A stretch of 64,000 nucleotides of DNA from Semisulcospira habei. Lineage: Eukaryota; Mollusca; Gastropoda; Semisulcospiridae. The stretch lies in the NCBI GenBank assembly GCA_036245525.1, contig BTPG01000007.1:127276553-127340552 (forward strand), read 5' to 3'. The notes beneath the pieces were generated by a model, which saw only the letters and a program-made list of their open reading frames with translations, was not told where the DNA came from and did not search any database. Numbering within the stretch: the first letter of the stretch is position 1; the number at the start of each line of letters is the position of its first letter. A program made the position numbers and the translations under genes. Positions 52,751 to 64,000 of the stretch are shown in pieces.

Positions 52751-52929
52751 GGCAAGTGCACGGCGTTGATGTTCTAAACTCTTCCACCGCTAATCCCATA
52801 TCAGCGCTACAAGCATCGACTACTGCAACAATTGCAACGAAATCGACGACGACAAGCCCATTGCCGACCGGCACTACAACTGCCTCAGCGGACCAGTGTC
52901 GGGACAATACCGCAGCTAGATTGTCATGA
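52751..52929 (+). CDS. Terminal exon of the ShKT gene, Thr/Ser-rich linker
   Basis: The acceptor ttgtgttctacag continues phase 1 from the ShKT exon. It encodes about 45 residues rich in Thr, Ser and Ala (STTATIATKSTTTS.., likely O-glycosylated), followed by ADQCRDN, which looks like the beginning of a second ShKT unit, and a TGA at 52,927. Either the protein ends there or a further splice follows before the stop. Confidence 0.6.
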
Positions 52930-52989
52930 GATCAGCTGCTAGGGGTGTGCACAACCGCGTTCGCTCAGTCCCTATGTGCCAAATATTGT

Positions 52990-53009
52990 GGGGGGGGGGG
53001 GGGGGGGGG
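52990..53009 (+). repeat. Run of 20 G
   Basis: A pure G homopolymer of 20 bases. Shorter G/C runs exist at 46,980 and 48,147. Confidence 0.9.
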
Positions 53010-53139
53010 TTAAGAAAATATATTCTTACTAAATTAAGAGTGGCATGAGTACTGTTGGTTTTCAGTGTGTTTGTGTGTCGTGCATACTGACGTCTGCACT
53101 AACAACAGTCAGAGGTTCTTCATAGCGTTTTTCACGTGA

Positions 53140-53250
53140 CATTTTCCCTTTATAGTTCACGGGTGGTGCCAGAATAGCTTGGCACCCGGAGGCGCCAATC
53201 TATTCTGGCCACACCCGTGAACCAGCAGAGTCGATCCACATCTTGCTGCC
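53140..53250. repeat. Palindromic foldback element P1, copy k
   Basis: gttcacgggtggtgccagaa opposite attctggccacacccgtgaa. Both arms carry CACGGGTG where other copies have CAAGGGT. Confidence 0.8.
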
Positions 53251-53570
53251 GTGTGTCACAGCTGCATGCGTTCGTTTCGCAATGCTTCATTGTTCTTGTG
53301 CGTGTGTTTTGGTGATGGATGCGACTTTCAATGTCGCTAACTAGCAGAAAATTGAAAACGGAAACGCGAAATTTACTACGTACAAAATCAACACCAATCG
53401 AGCTGATAAACATAATGATCCTAGATTGCTCTTTACACCTTTCCGCTCGTGTTTTCATATCAATTACAGTTTGTAAGCGGAACTTGAAAAAAAGAAGAAA
53501 AAAAAAACCCCAAAAAAAACAGAGTGCCGAAAAGTCTCGAGTCATAAACCGGCACACAGATGGGCGTTCT

Positions 53571-53660
53571 CGGTTGACGTCGGCCGCCGTTGGCTTGCGC
53601 ACGGCTGTGCACGGGCCAAAGGCGGCCGACATGGGCTGACTGGCTTTTGCACACAGGGGA
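53571..53660. repeat. GC-rich palindrome P2, copy f
   Basis: gacgtcggccgccgttggct opposite gggccaaaggcggccgacat, around gcacggctgtgc. Confidence 0.75.
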
Positions 53661-53961
53661 AGTGATGCTTGTTGGCCTATGCTTTTGGACCCAAGGGCCG
53701 CAAGGTCTAAAATCACAGACCTGCACTAGGCACACGTTGCAATATCAGCCTGGAAATAATGCCGGATGTTTGACTTTTTAAATTTCCACATTCGATATTG
53801 ATACATATTCGATATTGATACAAGAGAGCAGCGACGCAACTGAAAAGCCCGGTAATTGTATGCTTGCGGGGTAGGGGATAGTTGCATTCTCGATGCAAAT
53901 TGTAAATGTGATACGCCACAGCCGGAACTTTGAATGTGCCGCTTAAGCGACGCTCGTGTCG

Positions 53962-54162
<201 letters not shown>

Positions 54163-54379
54163 TCACAAATATTCTCTTAAACGCTTTGTCTAAATAACGT
54201 ACTCCCCCCGCCCCTTTCTTTTCCCTCTCTTTTCTGTTTAAATTTCGCTTTTTCCGTGAAGTTTGCTGTTTGTTTGCCTTACATTTGTTACTGACTTTAT
54301 TACTCGCATACTACTTTTAGTTCCTGTACTCAACTTCCCCTTAGTTCCATTACTTATTTTTAACGCCAAAATTACCATA

Positions 54380-56333
54380 CAAGATAATGTGCAAAAAAGG
54401 CCAAAAATTTCGAATCGGCCATTTAAATGTATATCACCTGGCAAACAAAGTGCCGGACGTTTGCGTTTATGTTAACTCCCCTAGTTACTTTCATCTCTTT
54501 GGTATAACCGAGACACGCCTTGCCTCCAACATCAGTGATGAGGCCATCGCCATTCCAAATTACTCCATTCTTAGGAGAGATCCGTCAGTCCAGGGTGAGA
54601 CAGGTGTAGCGGTCTACATCCACAACTCAGTTAAACACATAACCCGCAGGCGCCGAGACTTAGAAACTAGCAATGTGGAATGTATTTGGATAGAGATTAG
54701 GCAATCTAAATCCCCTCCTTTACTTGTTGGGTTTCTTTACAGAAATCCTGCGGCCACTTTTGAGTGGTATGACAACTTTGTACACTTGATTGATAAAACA
54801 GATATTTATAAAAGCGAACTTCTCCTTCTAGGGGATTTTAACATTGACACTCTTATACCTCACCCATCATTGGAGTGTACCACTACCTTAGTCGGCCTTC
54901 AACAAATGGTAACATCGCCCACTAGAGTTACGCCATCATCAGCCACTGTTATCGACCATATTTATACAAAAAACCGCTGGCAGTTAGCAACGTTCACGTT
55001 GGTAGTCTTAGCGTAAGTGACCACTATCCGGTGAGCTGCACGTGGCTGTCCAAGCTTCCAAAACTAAAAAAGCAAGGACATACGTGCATAACATACAGAT
55101 CATTTAAAAAGTTCAATGAAAATACCTTTCTGTCTGATCTAGCTTCTGCAGAGTTTACTGAAGTGTACAATAAAACCGACCCAAATAAAGCACTAGATAC
55201 GTGGTATCACACCTTTCTCAGAGTGCTAGATAAACACGCGCCCTTGAGACAACAAAGAGTTAAATACGCCACTTTACCACCCTGGCTGACTGCGGATCTT
55301 ATCGAGGCCATGGAGCACAGGGACGAGCTGAGAAGAGAGAAGCGCTTCACCGATTACAAGAAAGAACGTAATCAAATAAAATCCATGGTTCTGAAGGCAA
55401 AGAAATTACTTTTCGATAAAGTTATTCACGAAAGTAAAGACTGTGCCACAATATGGCGTGCGATAAATTTAGTTACTAGAGGCACGAATAAAAGCACAAC
55501 TCCTTTACCGCCGCAACTCACAGCAAACAGCTTCAACAGCCACTTCGTCCCCGTAGCAGAATCATTAATCCCGCCGGGAACTGAGTGACATGACTATGTA
55601 TGCCCGGACAACTTAGTCGATTTCTGCAAGCAGAGAACTGCCGGTACAAAACCTTTCATTATACCCACTATAGCGGTCCATGAAGTTGGTAACTTAATTA
55701 CATCCTTGGAAAATAAAAAAAAATCATCAGGACTGGATGAGATTAGTGCGAAAATACTCAAGATATCCCTCCCTTACATTGTAGAGAGTATCACTTATAT
55801 CTACAACCTCTGTATTAATTTTAATTGTTTTCCAGACGCATTTAAAGACGCGAAAGTAATACCTCTACCTAAATCTAAAGATATTGGTGAAATTAATAAT
55901 TTTAGGCCCATATCACTTATACCTGTTCTGTCCAAGTCCTTAGAACGGCATATTCACAAGTATCTATCTATACACATGGAAAGCCGAACATTAATCTATT
56001 CATTGCAGTCGGGCTTCAGATCAGAACACTCATGTCACACTGCGCTGATACAGGTGATAGACACCTGGTTATCTTCCATCAACGACTCAAAACTTACAGG
56101 AGTCATGTTTCTAGATTTTCGTAAAGCCTTTGATCTAGTAAACCACGAAATACTGATCAAGAAAGTATCCATGTATACCAACAACTCGGCGTTGTTTCTC
56201 AAATCCTACCTCGAAGGTAGAAAACAAAAGGTATTACTAAATGGCTCATACTCGAATCAAGGGTTAGTGAAGCATGGTGTACCACAGGGCTCTATTCTTG
56301 GTCCCCTTTTATTCTGCTTGTTCATAAATGATC
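54380..56333 (+). mobile_element. LINE A (CR1/Jockey-like), 5' part up to the insertion
   Basis: The plus-strand frames 54,387-55,016, 55,031-55,588 and 55,706-56,332 carry the endonuclease (LFGITETRL; LLLLGDFNIDTL; ATVIDHIYTKN), a linker with helix-forming basic residues, and reverse-transcriptase motifs (LPKSKDIGEINNFRPIS; GVMFLDFRKAFDLVNHEIL as motif A; HGVPQGSILGPLLFCLFIND as motif B). The frame is cut at FIND by the 4-kb element at 56,334. Two frameshifts (about 55,010 and 55,590) are also present. The rest of this copy resumes at 60,363. Confidence 0.85.
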
Positions 56334-56405
56334 GGGGAAGTGGCGCAGTGGTTAAGGCGTCTGCCTCCAATGCCAAAGGTGCGAGGTTCGATACCGGGTT
56401 CCGGC
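56334..56405 (+). other. tRNA-like Pol III promoter head of LINE B
   Basis: Box A tggcgcagtggttaagg and box B ggttcgatacc are 35 bp apart, as in tRNA-derived SINEs. Stem pairing is not good enough for a functional tRNA. Confidence 0.65.
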
Positions 56406-57106
56406 GTTGGATTTTTCTCCTCTGGTGTCACCGTCTGGGCAGTGGGCAGATGACATCTGCACGGGACATAGACGACCCCGGCCCCCACGAGTCCCCTGCT
56501 GCCTTGCAGGCCTGGCCGCTTGGCTGCGGAAAGGCTAAGGGAGGAAACCCCTGACATCAAAGCCCCCGTGTCTCCGGGGAAGGCTTTTGAGCCAGAGACT
56601 AAGACAAGGACAGTCTGATATAAAACCTACGACCCGAGGACCTCGATGCCACCGTCCCAGCTTGCTAGGCCATGGCAAACGAACCAAGGGTTTAAAGGGT
56701 GGGGCCAGTACTGCGCACACTGCACTCCACCAAAAAGCTCCACCAAGCAGGCTTTAGGAAACGCCCACGGACTATGACACTGAACTTTCCAAGTCCTGTA
56801 GCGATGGGCAAGGAGCAAAACGGCAGGTGAAAGATGTCACTGGAAGCCGCAGGCTCAAACCTGCATGCAGGCGGTTCAGGATATTGGTCGCCTGATGTTG
56901 ACCTGGGGATGACAACGTCACTCGGCACACCCTGAACGACCAAGCAGCCTTCTCTAGGGACAGCACTGCTTGCTCCACACGGAGAGGGGCCTAGAAAAGG
57001 TGGCCTAACCAAAGCTCATCCCCTCGTAACCCCAGTTGGCTAGCCGCGGTCAACGGGCATCTTCTCATGCGGTCAGAAAACAAGAAAAAACAATGGATCC
57101 ACTCTC

Positions 57107-58204
57107 ATGACGACCACGACCGGACTCAACGTAGCATGCTGGAACATCCGAACCATGCTCGACACAGCAGACAGCGGACGCCCTGAACGTCGCTCCGCCC
57201 TCATTGCCCATGAATTGCGGAGGTTAAACATCGACATCGCCGCGCTCAGCGAAGTACGCCTTCCGGAGGAAGGCAGCCTCCAAGAACTTGGCGCTGGCTA
57301 CACCCTCTACTGGTCAGGCAGGCCTGCATCAGAAAAACGGCTCTCAGGCGTGGGCTTCATGGTGAAGACCCCCATTGCGACTAAGTTGGAAAACCTACCA
57401 ACGGGTCACTCCGACCGCATCATGTCCATGCGCCTCCCACTGAGACACCAGCAATATGTCACCCTTCTCAGTGTGTACTCCCCAACCCTTCTGGCAGAGC
57501 CTGCAGAAAAAGACAAGTTTTACTCTGACCTGCGCAGCCTCCTGCAGAGCACCCCTGCAGACGACAAAGTCATCATCCTTGGCGACTTCAACGCCAGAGT
57601 GGGCCAAGACTCTGAAGCCTGGAAAGGAGTCCTCGGCAAGCATGGCGTTGGGAACTGCAATGACAATGGTCGCCTACTGTTGGAGCTCTGTGCAGAACAG
57701 CAACTTGTCATCACCAACACTACTTTCCAGCAAAAGGACAGTCGAAAGACCACCTGGATGCATCCTCGCTCCAAGCACTGGCACCTTATCGACTATGTCC
57801 TAGTGCGTCAGAGGGACCGCAGTGACGTCCTCCTCACCAGAGTGATGCCCAGCGCAGAGTGCCACACTGACCACCGCCTTGTTCGCTGCAAACTCAGGCT
57901 CCGCCTCAAGCTGAAACCCAAGAAAGAGGGCCCCCCCAAGAAAAAGCTTGATGTTGCCAGCCTTCAGCGTGACGACAAGAAAGCTGCCCTTGAGGCCGAT
58001 TTACAGCGCATGCTCAAAGACACAGTTGATCCAGCAGACTCCTCCCCTGAAACACTCTGGGAACAACTGAAAACTGCTATTGTAAAATCCTCTGTGGAAG
58101 TCTTGGGCTTTGCTAGAAAGAGGAACAAAGACTGGTTTGACGAAAACGACGTAGAGATCCAGGAACTTCTAGCAAAAAAAGAGCCGCCCACCAGGCCCAC
58201 CTAG
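57107..58204 (+). CDS. LINE B APE-type endonuclease region
   Basis: The 365-codon frame starts with LNVACWNIRTMLD, has the catalytic segments IAALSEVRLPEE, IILGDFNARVG and HLIDYVLVRQRDR, and the terminal CHTDHRLVRCKLRLRLK with the His of the active site. It nicks target DNA for reverse transcription. The frame ends early after a run of seven A at about 58,167-58,173. The other frame continues the same protein, so a one-base slip split a single long ORF. Confidence 0.8.
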   Translation: MTTTTGLNVACWNIRTMLDTADSGRPERRSALIAHELRRLNIDIAALSEVRLPEEGSLQELGAGYTLYWSGRPASEKRLSGVGFMVKTPIATKLENLPTGHSDRIMSMRLPLRHQQYVTLLSVYSPTLLAEPAEKDKFYSDLRSLLQSTPADDKVIILGDFNARVGQDSEAWKGVLGKHGVGNCNDNGRLLLELCAEQQLVITNTTFQQKDSRKTTWMHPRSKHWHLIDYVLVRQRDRSDVLLTRVMPSAECHTDHRLVRCKLRLRLKLKPKKEGPPKKKLDVASLQRDDKKAALEADLQRMLKDTVDPADSSPETLWEQLKTAIVKSSVEVLGFARKRNKDWFDENDVEIQELLAKKEPPTRPT

Positions 58205-58221
58205 CCCAGCCTTCCTGCCCT

Positions 58222-60333
58222 GTGAAGAAGTCTGCCTTCCGCCTCATCTGCAGCAGTCTCCAGCTCAAGCTTAGAGAGCTCCAGAACGAGTGGTGGTCCA
58301 GACTCGCACAGAGGACCCAGCTCTGCGCTGACAACGGTGACTACAGGGGCTTCTACGAAGCACTGAAAGCAGTGTATGGCCCTAGGCACCTGGTACAAAG
58401 TCCCCTGCGAAGCGCTGATGGACAGGCACTCCTCACAGATAATACCTCCATCTTGAACCGCTGGTCGGAATACTTTCAGGACCTCTTCGGCGCTGAACGC
58501 ACTGTTCAAGAATCAGTCATCCTCCAAATCCCGCACCTTCCACTAAAGGTTGAATTGGACGAACCGCCCACCGCCGAAGAGACCCTCACAGCCATCCACC
58601 AGCTCAAGAGTGGCAAAGCAGCAGGCATTGACGGAATCCCGCCAGAGATCTGGAAACATGGAGGCCCAGCACTGCACAACAAGCTCCACGACCTCTTTCT
58701 CTGCTGCTGGGAAAAAGGAACACTACCAAAGGATCTCCGTGATGCAGTCATCATCACCCTGTACAAGAACAAAGGAGAGAAGTCTGCATGCTCTAATTAT
58801 CGTGGAATTACCCTGCTGTCCATTGCCGGGAAAATTCTCGCAAGGTTGCTCCTGAATCGGCTGGTACCTGCCATCGCTGAAGACCAACTCCCAGAGGGCC
58901 AGTGTGGCTTCAGAGCCAACAGGAGTACCACCGACATGGTCTTTGTGCTGAGACAGCTTCAGGAGAAGTGCCGCGAGCAGAACAAAGGGCTGTACGTAAC
59001 GTTTGTCGACCTAACAAAAGCGTTTGACACTGTGAGCAGGCAAGGTATGTGGCAGATCCTGGAGCGACTACGTTGTCCCCCAAAGTTCCTCAACATGATC
59101 GTCCAGCTCCACGAGGACCAGCAAGGCCAGGTCAGATTAAACAGTGACCTCTCAAAACCATTCCCCATTCGCAACGGCGTGAAGCAAGGCTGCGTGCTGG
59201 CACCGACCCTCTTCACCATCTTCTCCAGCATGATGTTGAAGCAGGCCACAGTGGACCTCGACGATGACGACGCAGTGTACATCAGGTATCGTCTCGATGG
59301 CAGCCTGTTCAACCTCAGACGACTGCAGGCCCACACCAAAACCCTAGACCAACTGATTCGTGAGCTGCTCTTCGCTGATGACGCTGCCCTCGTTGCACAC
59401 ACAGAGAGAGCCTTGCAGCGCATTACGTCCTGCTTCGCAGATGCTGCCCAGCTCTTTGGTCTTGAGGTCAGTCTGAAAAAGACAGAGGTCCTTCATCAGC
59501 CGGCACCCAAGGAAGAGCATCGCCCTCCCCACATCACCATCGGCGAGTCCGAACTGAAGTCTGTACACCAGTTTACCTACCTTGGCTGCATCATCACGTC
59601 AGACGCCAAGCTGGACAAGGAGCTGGACAACAGGCTGGCAAAAGCGAACAGTGCTTTCGGGCGACTATTCAAGCGGGTGTGGCACAATCAAGAGCTGAAA
59701 AAAGGCACCAAGATCAGCGTGTACAGAGCTGTCGTCCTCACCACCCTGCTGTACGGTTCCGAGTCCTGGGCCCTCTACCGCAGCCAACTACGACTCCTCG
59801 AACGCTTTCACCAGCGCTGCCTGCGTACCATCCTCAGCATTCACTGGAGTGACTATGTCACCAACGTCGAGGTCCTTGAACAGGCGGAAACTGTGAGCAT
59901 CGAGGCTTTGCTGCTGCGGACACAGCTTCGCTGGGCGGGGCACGTCTCCAGGATGGAGGATCATCGCCTACCCAAGATCACTCTGTTCGGCGAGCTCGCC
60001 ACTGGACACCGAGACAGAGGGGCACCAAAGAAGAGATACAAAGACGGTCTCAAGAAGTCACTTAGTGCCTGCCAAATCGACCACCGCCAGTGGTCTTCGC
60101 TTGCTGCGGACCGTGACACCTGGCGCTCCACCATTCACAAGGCAGCCGTCTCCTTTGAGGACTCTCGCAGAGCTAACCTTAAGGACAAGCGGCTCAGAAG
60201 AAAAAACAGAGTTGTCGTAACTCAGAACCCTGACCAGACCTTCCCCTGCAGCCACTGCGGTCGAACCTGCCTGTCCCGGATTGGCCTCCGCAGTCACGAA
60301 AATGCCTGCAGACGACGTGGGCAAGCCCTATAG
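58222..60333 (+). CDS. LINE B reverse transcriptase with C-terminal zinc finger
   Basis: The 703-codon frame includes NKGEKSACSNYRGITLL, QCGFRANRSTTDMVF, YVTFVDLTKAFDTVSRQ (motif A), NGVKQGCVLAPTLF (motif B), ELLFADDAALVAH (motif C with both Asp) and YLGCIITSDAKLDKELDNR. A long C-terminal domain ends in a C2H2-like finger CSHCGRTCLSRIGLRSH followed by ENAC. No RNase H is seen. Apart from the upstream A-run frameshift it looks intact, so it is the youngest LINE in the window. I cannot place the clade with certainty. Confidence 0.85.
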   Translation: MKKSAFRLICSSLQLKLRELQNEWWSRLAQRTQLCADNGDYRGFYEALKAVYGPRHLVQSPLRSADGQALLTDNTSILNRWSEYFQDLFGAERTVQESVILQIPHLPLKVELDEPPTAEETLTAIHQLKSGKAAGIDGIPPEIWKHGGPALHNKLHDLFLCCWEKGTLPKDLRDAVIITLYKNKGEKSACSNYRGITLLSIAGKILARLLLNRLVPAIAEDQLPEGQCGFRANRSTTDMVFVLRQLQEKCREQNKGLYVTFVDLTKAFDTVSRQGMWQILERLRCPPKFLNMIVQLHEDQQGQVRLNSDLSKPFPIRNGVKQGCVLAPTLFTIFSSMMLKQATVDLDDDDAVYIRYRLDGSLFNLRRLQAHTKTLDQLIRELLFADDAALVAHTERALQRITSCFADAAQLFGLEVSLKKTEVLHQPAPKEEHRPPHITIGESELKSVHQFTYLGCIITSDAKLDKELDNRLAKANSAFGRLFKRVWHNQELKKGTKISVYRAVVLTTLLYGSESWALYRSQLRLLERFHQRCLRTILSIHWSDYVTNVEVLEQAETVSIEALLLRTQLRWAGHVSRMEDHRLPKITLFGELATGHRDRGAPKKRYKDGLKKSLSACQIDHRQWSSLAADRDTWRSTIHKAAVSFEDSRRANLKDKRLRRKNRVVVTQNPDQTFPCSHCGRTCLSRIGLRSHENACRRRGQAL

Positions 60334-60362
60334 AATCTTCGTTCGCGAAGTCAAGCCAAGAG

Positions 60363-64000
<3,638 letters not shown>

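Larger units (their letters stand above)
56334..60362 (+). mobile_element. LINE B: 4-kb LINE with tRNA-like 5' end
   Basis: tcataaatgatc flanks it at 56,322-56,333 and 60,363-60,374, and the LINE A frame joins across it. The first 70 bp after the duplication are a tRNA-like SINE head: tggcgcagtggttaaggcg (box A) and gaggttcgataccgg (box B). About 700 bp of leader follows, then endonuclease, reverse transcriptase and a C-terminal zinc finger. The 3' end has no poly(A); it closes with a small stem-loop (cttcgttcgcgaag) and tcaagccaagag. Confidence 0.85.

Noticed and set aside
53150..53716. 188-codon minus-strand frame
   Set aside because: It runs through P1 and P2 palindromes and an A-rich tract and has no protein-like features.

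Overview
The window is animal nuclear DNA, most likely from a lophotrochozoan and probably a marine mollusc. This is inferred from spliced genes with GT-AG introns, very long TG and GA microsatellites, CR1/L2-, RTE- and Jockey-like LINEs, gypsy-like and THAP/DDE elements, and LINE/SINE tails of the 'GTTAAACCCCAATAACTAACT' kind. No species is assigned. Most of the DNA is mobile-element debris, often nested. Three host genes are visible only as short spliced exons.

Region 1 (1-8.1 kb) is an integrated virus-like element that continues off the left edge. It is compact, with genes on both strands, two divergent start pairs about 25 bp apart and one tail-to-tail overlap. It holds a packaging ATPase, a probable major capsid protein, membrane/coiled-coil proteins and several unassigned proteins. 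Three or four ORFs are intact; the others carry single frameshifts or stops, and one is split by a retroposon with a 16-bp target duplication. The last gene ends on U_UUA_AAC just before its stop, and the -1 frame runs 42 codons to an overlapping PSAP/PPEY motif.

Region 2 (8.1-26.6 kb) is filled by a host gene on the minus strand that I assembled from six phase-compatible exons (10,760-25,305). It encodes a 225-residue secreted precursor: signal peptide, BRICHOS-like region, KR cleavage site and a 55-residue C-terminal peptide with eight cysteines. Its introns hold palindromic foldback elements, two LINE fragments, a 370-bp tandem repeat and Harbinger-like and SINE debris.

Region 3 (26.6-35.6 kb) holds a decayed two-gene DNA transposon (SWIM/YqaJ-like nuclease/PHD protein on plus, THAP plus DDE transposase on minus). 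Beside it is an LTR retrotransposon with about 2% diverged LTRs that has gag and protease but no reverse transcriptase or integrase.

Region 4 (35.6-51.6 kb) has microsatellite-hairpin cassettes, a 380-bp tandem repeat inserted in a LINE 3' end, a LINE ORF1 with an SGNH-like domain, and a small two-exon gene for a 45-residue secreted peptide with a TATA box. It also has an RTE element split by a later L2-like LINE. Region 5 (51.6-64 kb) has a plus-strand ShKT-domain gene (two exons seen) and a CR1/Jockey-like LINE interrupted by a 4-kb LINE whose 5' end is a tRNA-like SINE head, with a clean 12-bp target duplication. A second, 5'-truncated copy of the first LINE follows.

At least five families of short near-perfect palindromes recur. 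In the most abundant one (11 loci) the two arms of each copy share variants that differ between copies.
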